From the NCBI GenBank assembly GCA_020633435.1, contig JACKDP010000001.1:682001-746000 (forward strand): DNA of 64,000 bases. The letters run 5' to 3'. The first letter of the stretch is position 1; each line of letters starts with the position of its first letter. The notes beneath the pieces were generated by a model that had not been told where the DNA came from, searched no databases, and worked only from the letters and a program-made list of their open reading frames with translations. Source of the DNA: Myxococcales bacterium. GTDB lineage: Bacteria > Myxococcota_A > Bradymonadia > UBA7976 > UBA1532. Positions 18,573 to 29,900 of this stretch are shown here, one piece after another. Made by a program: the position numbers and the translations under genes.

Positions 18573-19925
18573 GTGAAGCGCAGACTCCTCACCCCCGGGT
18601 TCATCCTGGTCCATCTGCTGGCCCTGCATGCCCTCGTGATCTGGTTCAGCGGCCCCGGTCGGGCCATGGCGCCCATGACGGAGCCCGAGGTTCCCCAGGT
18701 CGACGCCCCTGAGCCCGATGAGCTGCCCGACGAGGCCGAGGAGCTGGCCGGCCCGGTCGCCGGGGCCGATCCGCTGGCCGCCGGCGAGGGCGCGGGCGCC
18801 GATCCGACGCGCCTGCCCGGCGCCCTCGATCTGGCCAACATCTACGAGGACGCCGGCCATATGCGGGCGGGCCTGGGCCACGGCTGGACGGCCGAGCTCA
18901 CCACCGACGTGGCGCTGCAGAAGGCGGCGACGGCGGCCCTGAACCGCGCCAAGGTCCCCTTCGGCGCCGTGGTCGTCATCGACGTGAAGACGGGGGCCAT
19001 CCTGGCCCTGGCCGATCGCTACGACGAGAAGCACGAGGTCGCCCCGCCCCTGAGCCGCGACGGGCCGCCCCACCTCGCCCTGCGCGCCATCGCCCCGGCC
19101 GCGAGCGTGTTCAAGATCGTCACCGCCACCGGCCTGCTGGACCGCGGCGTGTCGGCGGGCGCCGAGCTGCCCTACCACCCGGCCGTCCGCAAGATCCTGC
19201 CGCAGCACCTGGAGGAGCCCGGCAAGGGCGCGCCCCGCGCCGACATGGCCGACGCGCTCGCCCACAGCAACAACGGCTACTTCGCCCGCATGGCCGACCA
19301 GAAGCTCAGCCGCGAGGACATGGACACCCTGGTGCGCCGCTTCGGCTTCAACCAGGTCGTCCCCTTCCCGCTGCTGACGGAGGCGAGCACGGCCAAGGTG
19401 CCCCGCAACGGCCTGGAGCGGGCCCGCATGGCGGCGGGCTTCTGGCACACCCGGCTGACGCCCCTGCACGGCGCCCTCATCGGCGCGGCCGTGGCCGGCG
19501 ACGGCACCCTGCCCACGCCCCGCCTGATCGCCGCCCTCGTCGCCCCCGACGGCCGCCGCGTCGAGGCGCCCCAGCGGCCGCCCTTCGCCGAGGCCATGAC
19601 GCCGAAGACGGCGGCGAACCTGCGGACGATGATGGAGGCCACCGTGCGCAGCGGCACGGCCCGGCGCGCCTTCGCCAAGTGGCCCGAGTCCATCCGCCAC
19701 ATCAAGGTGGGCGGCAAGACCGGCACCCTCGCCCTGCGCGAGCCCTACACCTTCTACACCTGGTTCGTGGGCTACGCGCCGGTGAAGGACCCCGAGATCG
19801 CCATCGCCGTGATGGTGGGCAACGGCCGCCTCTGGTGGCAGCGCGGGACGGACGTGGCCGCCGACGTGATGGCCAGCTACTTCAAGGCGCGCGTCGACGC
19901 CGCCAAGGGCGGCAAGGGCCGCTAG
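18573..19925 (+). CDS. Penicillin-binding protein transpeptidase domain protein
   Basis: A 450-residue membrane-anchored protein. A span at about 8-25 (FILVHLLALHALVIWF) is followed by an Asp/Glu/Pro-rich linker and a penicillin-binding transpeptidase domain. The three active-site motifs are present: SVFK (in PAASVFKIVTA), SNN (in AHSNNGYF) and KTG (in VGGKTGT). There is no glycosyltransferase domain or PBP dimerisation domain, so it is a minimal class B-like D,D-transpeptidase acting on periplasmic peptidoglycan. The GTG at 18573 has GGAGG 7 nt upstream; the earlier GTG at 18540 has none. It is convergent with the ABC-F gene, 11 bp away. Confidence 0.88.
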   Translation: MKRRLLTPGFILVHLLALHALVIWFSGPGRAMAPMTEPEVPQVDAPEPDELPDEAEELAGPVAGADPLAAGEGAGADPTRLPGALDLANIYEDAGHMRAGLGHGWTAELTTDVALQKAATAALNRAKVPFGAVVVIDVKTGAILALADRYDEKHEVAPPLSRDGPPHLALRAIAPAASVFKIVTATGLLDRGVSAGAELPYHPAVRKILPQHLEEPGKGAPRADMADALAHSNNGYFARMADQKLSREDMDTLVRRFGFNQVVPFPLLTEASTAKVPRNGLERARMAAGFWHTRLTPLHGALIGAAVAGDGTLPTPRLIAALVAPDGRRVEAPQRPPFAEAMTPKTAANLRTMMEATVRSGTARRAFAKWPESIRHIKVGGKTGTLALREPYTFYTWFVGYAPVKDPEIAIAVMVGNGRLWWQRGTDVAADVMASYFKARVDAAKGGKGR

Positions 19926-19936
19926 GCGAGCCGCCC

Positions 19937-21910
<1,974 letters not shown>

Positions 21911-21915
21911 GGGCG

Positions 21916-23862
21916 TCAGCCGTCGCGGCCGGCGACCTGGACCGCGGCCCGCGCCGCGGCGGCCCGGGCGAGAGGATCCTTGTCGGCCAGGCCCGACAGC
22001 GTCTGCTCCAGCAGGCTGCGGGTGGCGAACCGGCCCAGGGCGTCGAAGCCGGCGGCGCGGACGGGGCCGTGGGGGCTGCGGGAGCCGCCGAGGTACGTCG
22101 GCACGGACTCGGCCTGGCGCACATCGGCCAGGGCCTTGAGGGCCGCCGCCGCGGTGTCGCCGTTGGGGCCGCTGCCCTCGTAGATGCCCAGCAGCCGGGT
22201 GGCGGCGGCCGCGCCGCGGGCGGCCAGGGCCTTCACGGCCGCCGGGCGCTGCTCGTCGCTGCCCTTCAGGGCGATGAACTCCAGCACGTCCGCCTGGATG
22301 CCGGCGTCCTTGCCCAGCGTCTCCACCTGGGTGGGGGTGAGCCACGACGACGCGCCGCCCTTGAACTCGGCCAGGCTCTCGGGCTTCAGGCGCAGCAGGG
22401 ACTGCCAGGCCAGGAACCGCACGTCCAGGTCGGGGTCGCGCTTGAGCAGGCTCATCAGCACGGCGGCCTTCGGGTTGCCGGTCGCCGCCACGGCCTCGGC
22501 GGCCTTGCGCTTCAAGCCGGCCTGGGGCGCGGTCATGACGAACTGCAGGGAGTCGATGATGTCGGCGGTGCCGATGGCGGCGAGGGCGTCGATGAGCGCC
22601 TCCTTCACCTCGGGGCTCGGCTCCTTGCGCAGGTAGCCGGCGATGCGGGCCTCGTCCCCCGGCTTCGCGATGGCCGCCAGGCCCCGCGCCGCCGCCAGGC
22701 GGACCTCGGTCTGCCCCTCGGTCATGGCCGCCTCGAAGATGGGCGCGCTCGCCCGGTGCTTCACGTCGGCCAGGGTGGCCATGGCCCGCAGGCGCAGCTC
22801 ACGGCGGTCGCTGCGGGCGACCTCCTGCAGCAGCTCGATGACCTTCGGCTCGGCGTTGGCCTTCGCCCAGGCGGCCATCCAGGCGTAGGCCAGATCGGCC
22901 TCCTCGGGCGTCTCGTTGGTGGCGATCTTCTCGCGCAGCTTGCCCAGCAGCACCGTGTCGCGGGAGGCCACGAGGCCCTCCCAGGCCACCAGCCGCTCGG
23001 CGGCGCCGTCGAACTTCACGCCGGCGTGCAGCGTGCGGCTGACGTCATCCACCTGGCCGCGGCGGGCCAGGACGGCGGCGAGGCGCAGGCGCACCGGGAA
23101 GTCGGCCGTCTTGTCGTAGGTCTTGCGCAGCCCCGCGATGGTCTTCGACGCCAGCTTGGGATCGTCGAAGCGCACCAGGAAGTCGCGGGCGAGCACGCCC
23201 ACGCTCCCATCCTGCACGTTGGCGAGGGCCCACTTGAGCGCGACGGGATCCTGGAAGGTGGAGAGCGCCTTCACGGCGTCCTTGTAGCTCTGCTCGCCGG
23301 CGGGCTCCTTGAGCCCGGCCTCGATGAAGCCCCACGCCACCTTGCCCCCCAGGGCGATGAGCGCGCTGCGGGCGGCCTGGCGGGCCTCCGGGGTGCCGTT
23401 CTTCGCCGCCGCCTCGAGCATGGCCTGCCGCGCCTTGCCATCGAAGGAGGCCTCCAGCAGGGACATGCCCAGGCGCCGATCGGCCTCCTCCCCCGACTCC
23501 AGCAGCTTCGCGACGACGTCCTGGGCCGGCTTCGCCAGCTTCTTCAGGGCCTTGTCGCCGCTCAGCGCCAGGCCGATGGCCCGGGTGCGGATCTCGGTGT
23601 CGCTCTCCTTGAGGCCCTCCTCGACGGCCGCGGCGCGCTCGGTCTCGTCGAGGGCCACGCGGCCCTCGAACACCGCCCGGCGCACGAGCGGATCGGAGTT
23701 GCCCTGCAGATCCTTGTAGACCGCGCGCGCCTTCTCGGCGACCTCGTCCACCGAGGGCAGCCCGTCGGTCGGGGCCTTCTTGCGGGGCGCCGACACGGCC
23801 GGCAGGGACAGGAGCAGGAGCAGCGCGGCGGCCCAGAGCGAGCCACGGGGCGAGAGCTTCAT
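21916..23862 (-). CDS. Secreted HEAT-repeat protein
   Basis: A 648-residue protein with a signal peptide (MKLSPRGSLWAAALLLLLSLPAVSA). It consists almost entirely of HEAT-like alpha-helical repeats of 30-35 residues: D..VR..A...LA..G....A..L........V...A..AL. No enzymatic motif is seen, so a periplasmic scaffold role is the most one can infer. The ATG at 23862 follows TGGAGA. The ABC-F gene starts 5 nt downstream of its stop, a tight pairing of an exported and a ribosomal protein that has no obvious functional reason. Confidence 0.82.
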   Translation of the reverse strand: MKLSPRGSLWAAALLLLLSLPAVSAPRKKAPTDGLPSVDEVAEKARAVYKDLQGNSDPLVRRAVFEGRVALDETERAAAVEEGLKESDTEIRTRAIGLALSGDKALKKLAKPAQDVVAKLLESGEEADRRLGMSLLEASFDGKARQAMLEAAAKNGTPEARQAARSALIALGGKVAWGFIEAGLKEPAGEQSYKDAVKALSTFQDPVALKWALANVQDGSVGVLARDFLVRFDDPKLASKTIAGLRKTYDKTADFPVRLRLAAVLARRGQVDDVSRTLHAGVKFDGAAERLVAWEGLVASRDTVLLGKLREKIATNETPEEADLAYAWMAAWAKANAEPKVIELLQEVARSDRRELRLRAMATLADVKHRASAPIFEAAMTEGQTEVRLAAARGLAAIAKPGDEARIAGYLRKEPSPEVKEALIDALAAIGTADIIDSLQFVMTAPQAGLKRKAAEAVAATGNPKAAVLMSLLKRDPDLDVRFLAWQSLLRLKPESLAEFKGGASSWLTPTQVETLGKDAGIQADVLEFIALKGSDEQRPAAVKALAARGAAAATRLLGIYEGSGPNGDTAAAALKALADVRQAESVPTYLGGSRSPHGPVRAAGFDALGRFATRSLLEQTLSGLADKDPLARAAAARAAVQVAGRDG

Positions 23863-23894
23863 CACGGTTCTCCAGAGACGCGCGAGTGCGCAGG

Positions 23895-23924
23895 CGGATA
23901 GCACGGCGGCCGCCCGGCGGGCAA
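23895..23924 (-). promoter_or_regulatory. Candidate promoter of the HEAT-ABC-F pair
   Basis: On the minus strand, TTGCCC, 18 nt, TATCCG, about 33 bp before the HEAT gene ATG. Confidence 0.4.
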
Positions 23925-23937
23925 CCCGGCTGGCAGG

Positions 23938-25017
23938 TCAGGGGGCCTTGGGGGCGGTGGCGCTGGCCGGGGCGGCCTTGGGACCCGCGGGGGCGCCCTC
24001 GACCACCCGGTGCACCAGGATGGCCTCGGCGTCGCCCAGCTTGGTGGGCGTGACGAGCTTCACCGGGGTGCGGTTGGCGTCCAGGCCCAGCCAGACGGTG
24101 CCCAGGCGCGGATCCCGGTCGATGTCGGCCTGGGTCACGAAGCCGCCGGTGATGCGGGTGCTCACCTCGACCTTGATGGCCTCGAACCAGCCCACCGGGG
24201 TGTAGACGCGCTCCTGGCCGCCGACCTTGGCGGTGACGAGGCGCTCGCGGCGGCCATCCCAGACGTAGAAGTCGAAGACCTGGCCGGGCTGGAGCTTCAG
24301 GCGGCGCAGGCCGTAGATGGCCGCCAGGGGCTCGTAGATGTGGCCGGCCGGCCGGAAGCTGCGCTCGAGCTTCTGCCCGCCGCGCTTGCGGATGGACCGC
24401 AGCCGCAGGCCGATCTGGTAGAAGCGCGTCTCGTACCAGAGCTCCTTGCCCGCCTCGCGGATGTGGAAGTCGGACTCCAGCGGCAGGAAGCTGCGCTCGT
24501 CCATCTTCACGTCGAGCCGGTCGTCGATGGAGTAGAACTTCGTGAGGAACGGCGTGGACTTGAGCACCGCCGAGACCTGCAGGGCCGGCGTCTCGCCGTA
24601 GGTCTCGCGCTTGCCGACCACGAGCGTCGCGGTGGCCGCCTCGGCGTTGAAGAGCTTGATGGAGTAGGTCAGCCGCTCCCCGCTCGGGAAGGGCACGTCA
24701 CCCAGCTCGGGCAGCGGGCGCAGCGGCTTGTCGGGTCGCTTCACGGGCCAGCGGCCCTCCTTCTTGAAGCGCTCGGCGATGGCCTTGGCCCGGGCCCGGG
24801 CGCGGTCGGCGCGGGCGGCCTGCTTGGGGGTCAGCTTCACGGGATCCGACGCGGGGGCTGCCGACGCGGGGGCGGCCGCCGACGCGGGGGCGGCCGCCGA
24901 GGCGGGGGCGGCAGCGGCCGAGGCCGGCGCGGCTGCCGGGGCCTCGGGCTCGGCCCCGGCGAGGCCCGGCAGCAGCAGGCCGACGGCCAGGGGGAGCCAG
25001 AGCAGTCGTCGCGACAT
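23938..25017 (-). CDS. DUF3108 family secreted protein
   Basis: A 359-residue protein with a signal peptide (MSRRLLWLPLAVGLLLPGLAGA). An Ala/Pro/Ser tract of repeated AAPASA follows (about 28-55), then a Lys/Arg-rich helix, then a DUF3108 domain starting at FPSGERLTYSIKLFN. That domain contains STPFLTKFYSIDDRLDV and the C-terminal DPRLGTVWLGLDANRTPVKL motif. DUF3108 proteins are periplasmic or outer-membrane-associated beta-rich proteins of unknown function. The ATG at 25017 has GGAGG upstream. The Ala tract comes from a GC-rich tandem codon repeat and is probably length-variable. Confidence 0.85.
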   Translation of the reverse strand: MSRRLLWLPLAVGLLLPGLAGAEPEAPAAAPASAAAAPASAAAPASAAAPASAAPASDPVKLTPKQAARADRARARAKAIAERFKKEGRWPVKRPDKPLRPLPELGDVPFPSGERLTYSIKLFNAEAATATLVVGKRETYGETPALQVSAVLKSTPFLTKFYSIDDRLDVKMDERSFLPLESDFHIREAGKELWYETRFYQIGLRLRSIRKRGGQKLERSFRPAGHIYEPLAAIYGLRRLKLQPGQVFDFYVWDGRRERLVTAKVGGQERVYTPVGWFEAIKVEVSTRITGGFVTQADIDRDPRLGTVWLGLDANRTPVKLVTPTKLGDAEAILVHRVVEGAPAGPKAAPASATAPKAP

Positions 25018-25117
25018 GGAAACCTCCGTTCGTCTCGGTAGCGCGGCGCCGGACGGCCGCCTGGTCGACCTATTCAGGCGCGGACCGACCGTAGAATCAC
25101 CGATCCAGCGCCCCACG

Positions 25118-26392
25118 TCACGCGGCGTCTCGCTGCGATCGCAGCCACGCGATGCAGGCCGCCACGTCGATCTCGCCCCCGCCCGCGGCGCGCAGCGCGC
25201 CCCGGCGGACGGCCGCCTCGCAGCGCGCGCGCAGGCGCCCCACCTCGGGGCCGGGGGCCACGCCGAGCTGGTCGATGATGGCCTTGCCCAGGCCCTTCGG
25301 CACCACCGGGCGCCGCGCCTCGTCCTCGGCCAGGACGCGCCGCACCCGCCCCTGCAGCTCGTGGAGCTGGTACATGGCCTGCCGGCGCCGCCCGGGGCGC
25401 TTGCTCGTCACGTCGGCCCGCGACAGCAGCAGCAGCTCCTCCAGCTCGGGGCCGGCCTCCAGGGCGAAGCGGCGGATGGCCGCGTCCGACCAGGCCGGAT
25501 CGTAGAGGTTGGCGCGCAGGTGCAGGCGCACGAGGCGCTCGACCCGGGCCGCCAGGGGCGCCGGGAAGCGCAGCCGGGCCGCGATGCCCTCGCACATCAC
25601 CGCCCCCAGCTCGTCGTGCAGCAGGAAGTGCACCTGCCGGTCCTCGCCGTAGCTGCGGGTGTACGTCTTGCCGATGTCGTGCAGCAGCGCCGCCCAGCGC
25701 ACCGTCGCCCGGGGCACGGCCTGCATGACCACCTGCCGCGTGTGCTGCCACACATCCTTGTGGTGGAAGCGGCTCGACCGGTGGAAGTCGATGAGCGCCG
25801 CGACCTCGGGCAGCACCAGGGGCAGCACGCCGGTGCGCTCCAGCAGGCCGAGGGCGGCCGAGGGTCGCTGGCCCACCAGCAGGCGCGTCAGCGCGCGGCG
25901 CAGCGCGTCGCGATCGGCCCGCAGCACCAGGCCCGCGTGCTCGCGCCACAGGGCGTCCAGCGCGTCGGCGGGCCGCCACGCCAGCTCGCTGAGCAGCGCG
26001 GGCCCCTGGACGAGCAGGCTGGGGTCGGCCTGGAGGGCAGCGGCCTCGACGCGCAGGGTGCGGGCGCGCAGGTCGGCGACGCCCCCCAGCGGATCGATGA
26101 CCTCGCCCGCGGGCGTCAGGGCGACGGCGTCCACGGGGTAGCCGCGGGCGCAGAGGGCCGCCACGGGGTCGGGCCCGGCCGAGCGGACGATCCAGCCGCC
26201 CACGGCCCAGGCGCCCGGCCAGCCGGGGGCCGGCGTCGCGTCCGGGCAGAGGGCGCCGACGTCGGGGGCGTCGACCCAGAGCTCGGGGGGCTGGTGCAGG
26301 CCGGGCCCGCCCAGGCGGCGGCGCGCGGCCGCGCCCACCTGCCAGGGACGGCAGGCCAGCAGCGCGGCGGGGATCTCGGGGAGGCGATGCAT
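25118..26392 (-). CDS. HD-domain protein related to CCA-adding enzyme / poly(A) polymerase, nucleotidyltransferase site lost
   Basis: A 424-residue protein. The middle region GEVIDPLGGVADLRARTLR (about 98-116) is the head-domain signature of tRNA nucleotidyltransferases. It is followed by the helical RLLVGQRPSAALGLLERTG..LVLPE segment and an HD domain (HHKDVWQHT, LLHDIGK, H in VRLHLRANL). The N-terminal palm with GG..RD and the catalytic DxD pair is missing, replaced by an unrelated Pro/Ala-rich stretch. It therefore probably cannot add CCA, while the HD metal-dependent phosphohydrolase site looks intact. Another true cca gene would be needed, or tRNA CCA ends would have to be made another way; neither tRNA in this window encodes CCA. 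Confidence 0.75.
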   Translation of the reverse strand: MHRLPEIPAALLACRPWQVGAAARRRLGGPGLHQPPELWVDAPDVGALCPDATPAPGWPGAWAVGGWIVRSAGPDPVAALCARGYPVDAVALTPAGEVIDPLGGVADLRARTLRVEAAALQADPSLLVQGPALLSELAWRPADALDALWREHAGLVLRADRDALRRALTRLLVGQRPSAALGLLERTGVLPLVLPEVAALIDFHRSSRFHHKDVWQHTRQVVMQAVPRATVRWAALLHDIGKTYTRSYGEDRQVHFLLHDELGAVMCEGIAARLRFPAPLAARVERLVRLHLRANLYDPAWSDAAIRRFALEAGPELEELLLLSRADVTSKRPGRRRQAMYQLHELQGRVRRVLAEDEARRPVVPKGLGKAIIDQLGVAPGPEVGRLRARCEAAVRRGALRAAGGGEIDVAACIAWLRSQRDAA

Positions 26393-26428
26393 GGGGTGGG
26401 CGGCCGGGACCTTCGTCGATGGGACGCG

Positions 26429-26458
26429 ATCCTAGCGGAACCGCGGCCCGTCCGACAA
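26429..26458 (-). promoter_or_regulatory. Candidate promoter of the HD protein gene
   Basis: On the minus strand, TTGTCG, 18 nt, TAGGAT, about 37 bp before the ATG at 26392. Confidence 0.45.
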
Positions 26459-26529
26459 TTCGTGGCGCGCGCGAGGCCGCGCTCGCCGGCGGCAAGCGGC
26501 CGAAACCGTTGCAGAATCAGCGAAAGCGC

Positions 26530-26862
26530 TCAGGCGACCTGCTGATCCACGAAGCGCGCGAAGCGGCGGCGGGCGTGGGGGTTGAGGTACTTGAAGCGGA
26601 AGCCGCGCACGGGCGCCTGGCCGGGGGTGGTGTCCTCGTAGCACAGCTCGCCCAGGGCGCGGATGGCGGGCCCGTCGTCGGGCAGCTCGAACTGCAGCCA
26701 CACATGGCGCGGGTTGCCCCAGGTGCCGTCCTGCACCCGGACGAGCCGCATCCCGTCGACGCTGACGTCCTCGGTCATGCAGAGGCACTGCTCGTCCTCA
26801 CCGAGGATGTGGTTGACGTAGAGGCGCAGCGGCAGGCGGTTCGCGGTGCGGCGGTTGGTCAT
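26530..26862 (-). CDS. PilZ-domain (c-di-GMP receptor-like) protein
   Basis: A 110-residue single PilZ domain. Both c-di-GMP-binding motifs are present: the RxxxR box (RRTANRLPL, about 4-12) and the D/NxSxxG box (EDVSVDGMRL, about 33-42). So it is likely to bind cyclic di-GMP and act as a small effector on motility, polysaccharide or enzyme partners. The ATG at 26862 (MTNRRTANR) is chosen because the RxxxR box normally sits near the N-terminus; GGGGGA is 6 nt upstream. It follows the large hybrid kinase gene on the same strand, whose C-terminal GGDEF-like domain gives a possible thematic link. Confidence 0.88.
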   Translation of the reverse strand: MTNRRTANRLPLRLYVNHILGEDEQCLCMTEDVSVDGMRLVRVQDGTWGNPRHVWLQFELPDDGPAIRALGELCYEDTTPGQAPVRGFRFKYLNPHARRRFARFVDQQVA

Positions 26863-26921
26863 CGGAGGTCCCCCGGAGTGGCGTCGCTCCGTGGTAGCAC
26901 CGGTCCGGCGGACCTCCAAAT

Positions 26922-26959
26922 TTTCGCACGATAAAATGCGCGCCGATTTCGCACGATAA
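26922..26959. repeat. 13-bp direct repeat upstream of the PilZ gene
   Basis: TTTCGCACGATAA occurs at 26922-26934 and again at 26947-26959, 25 bp apart. They lie in the 117-bp gap between the hybrid kinase stop and the PilZ start, in an unusually AT-rich patch. A tandem regulator site or promoter element is possible. Confidence 0.6.
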
Positions 26960-26980
26960 GACCCGCGGGACGGGTGGCTG

Positions 26981-29900
26981 CTAGTCGATCGTGCGCAGCC
27001 GCCCGCGATCGATGAGGACGACCTCCCCCGTCTCGCGGCCGCGGGCGTTGCTGAGGGCGTTCTGGAGCGCCTGGTAGCGGTCGAACCGGCCCTCCTCGTC
27101 CACGATGGCGGTGATGGCGACCGAGAGGTGGGCGTCCTGGGCGCCGCCGACGATGACGGGGGCCAGGCGGATGAAGCTGCGCTCGATCTCGGCGCAGACC
27201 ACCTCGACGTGCTCGGGGGCCAGCACGAACACGAAGTCGTCGTCGCGCTGGTGGCCGAGGAACGCGCGGCCGTCGGCGTACTCCTCCAGGATGGAGTGCA
27301 CCATCTCGGCGGTGTGGCTCATCGCCGTGTGGCCCCACATGAAGCCGAAGCGCTCCACCGCCTCGTGCAGGCCCACGATGTCCATGGCGCAGTAGGCGAA
27401 GGGCTGCTGCTCGCGCATGCGGATGGCCACCTCGCGCTGGATCTCCCGCCCGCCGGGCAGGACGACGAGGGCGTCGGCGCCGGCGCCGCGCGGGCCGGCC
27501 AGCCGGCTGCGCAAGGCCACGAGCAGCGCGCTGTCCGACGCGTCCACCGGCACCGCGGCGTCCGCCTCCAGGCCCAGCGCCTCGGCCTCTTCGGGCGTGC
27601 CGAGCAGCAGCAACGGCACCGCGCCGTCGGCTTGCCGGGCCCGCTCCAGCACATCCTCCAGGCCCACGAGCCCGGCCCGCAGCACCACCAGGTCGGGCAG
27701 CAGGGCGTCCAGCCGCCGCGCGGCCAGCGTCGCGTCGCCCGCCACGTAGGCCAGGTACCCCGCGTGCTCCAGCCGCTCGGCCCGCAGCCGCAGGGCCACC
27801 GCGTCGGGATCGGCCACCAGCACGCGCATGCGCCGGCGCAGCCGGTGGCGCGCCAGCACCACCTTCAGCATGCTCGCGAGCACGCTCGGCTCGGGGGGCA
27901 CCTCCAGGCTCGCGTCGGCCGCGGCCAGGGAGCGCGCCCCGGGCGGCAGCAGCGCCAGCACCGGCAGCCCGTGCTGGCCGACCAGCGCCGCCACCACGGC
28001 CTCGTCGGGCTCGCCGTCGACGTCCAGGTAGATGGCCACCGCCGGCGTGTAGCGCGCCAGCCGCGCGGCCACCGCGGCCGGCGTCGCCTCGCAGATGCGG
28101 GCCTGGTAGCCCTGCCCGAGCAGCAGCGCCTTCAGCGCCCGGCACTCGTGCAGCTCGCGCCCCACCACCAGCACCGCGCGGTCTTCGGCCCGCAGCACCC
28201 CGGGCGCCCGCGGCCGCTGGTTGCCCTGCTCGGGCAGGCTGAAGACGAACGCCGTCCCCTGCCCCTCGCCGCTCTCCACCCAGATCTGCCCGCCGTGCCC
28301 GCCCACGATGTTGCGGCACACCGCCAGCCCCAGGCCCGAGGCCCCCCGCGTGCGCGGATCGGCCACCTCGACCTGCTCGAACTTGTCGAAGATGCGCTCG
28401 AGGTCGGCGTCGTCGATCTCCTGCCCCGTGTTGTGCACCGACACCAGGTACAGCTCCGGCGCCGTGAAGGTGGTCTGCACCGCGACCACCACCTCGCCCC
28501 CCTCCGGGGTGTGGCGGATGGCGTTGGTCAGCAGGTTGCCCGCCACCTGGCCGATGCGGCCGGCGTCCGCCTGGCAGACCAGCCCCTCCAGCAGGCACTC
28601 GAAGCGCAGGTCCACCCCGCGCTCCAGGGCCGCCGGCTGGAAGTCGCGCACCACGCTGGCGACCACCTGCTCCAGGCTGATGGCCTCCACCGACAGGGGC
28701 ATCCGCCCCTCCTCGAACTTCGCCAGATCCAGGAGATCATTGAGGAGCTGGTTGATCTTCGTGCACGACTTCTTGGCCAGCTCCACGTACTCGAACTGCC
28801 GGGCCGACAGGTCCCCGAGGATGCGCCGCCCCAGCAGGTCGAGGGTGCCGCTGATGCTCGTCAGGGGGCTGCGCAGCTCGTGGCCGATGATGTGGACGAA
28901 CTCCTCCCGGCGGCGCGCCGCCGTCTTGTCCGTCGTCACGTCGCGCAGCACCGTGAGGATGCCCACCGAGCGGGCGGCGTGGTCGCGGACGGGCGCGAAG
29001 AGCACCTGCCACGTCGCCTCCCCCACCGAGAGCTCCCACCAGTCGGCCCGCGTCGACTCCCCCACCCCGATGCGGCGCAGCACGTCCAGGCTGGAGAGCC
29101 CCAGGGCGCGCAGCACCACCGTGAAGTCGGGGCGCTCGACCTCCTCGATGCCCAGCATCCGGCGCGCGACGGGGTTCATCAGGCTGACGGCCCCGCGCTC
29201 ATCGGTGAGCACGACCCCCTCCGTCATCGTCTCGACCATGAGCTCGACGCGGCGCTGCTCGTCGAGGAGCTGGGTGTGCACCCGGGTGAGGGCGTCCTGC
29301 AGCTGGTCGCGCCAGATGTGCACGACCTCCACCTCGTCAGGGGCGAGGGGCTCGTCGCGGACGAGCAGGAAGAGGCCGCGGAGATCCTGGTTGATGAAGA
29401 CGGGCACCAGCGGCGGGTCGGCCCCCGGCGCCGGGCCGCTGTCGCCGTCTACCACGTCGTCCGGGGCGAAGCCGAACGCCACCCCGTCCGGGGCGAGGCG
29501 CCCCGACAGGCGGCTGTACTCGGCCTGGGCCAGGGCCACCCACTCGTCGAAGCGCTCGCTGCCCAGCGCGCGCCCGCCCGCCGGCACGGCCCCATGCCCC
29601 GACAGGCCCTGCTCGGGCCGCAGGTCGATGAGGCCGAACGCCGCCCGGCACCGCACCCGGTCCGCCAGGCTGTCGACGACCAGCCGCAGCATGGCGCTCG
29701 GCGACTTCAGGTTCAGCAGCGCCCGCAGCAGGCGGTACTGGGCGCTCAGGGCGTCGACCTGGGCCTCCAGCCGGGCGTTGAGGGCCTGGTGGTCGCGCTC
29801 CAGTCGGCTGGCCTGGATGCCGTTGCGCACCGCCAGCACCAGCTCGGCCCGCCCATCGGCCGTCAGCAGTGTCTTGTTCTTCTCGAAGTATCGAAAAATA

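Noticed and set aside
24830..24945. CRISPR-like short repeats (GCGGGGGCGGCCGCCGA)
   Set aside because: They encode the Ala/Pro/Ser tract of the DUF3108 protein in frame, with no spacers.
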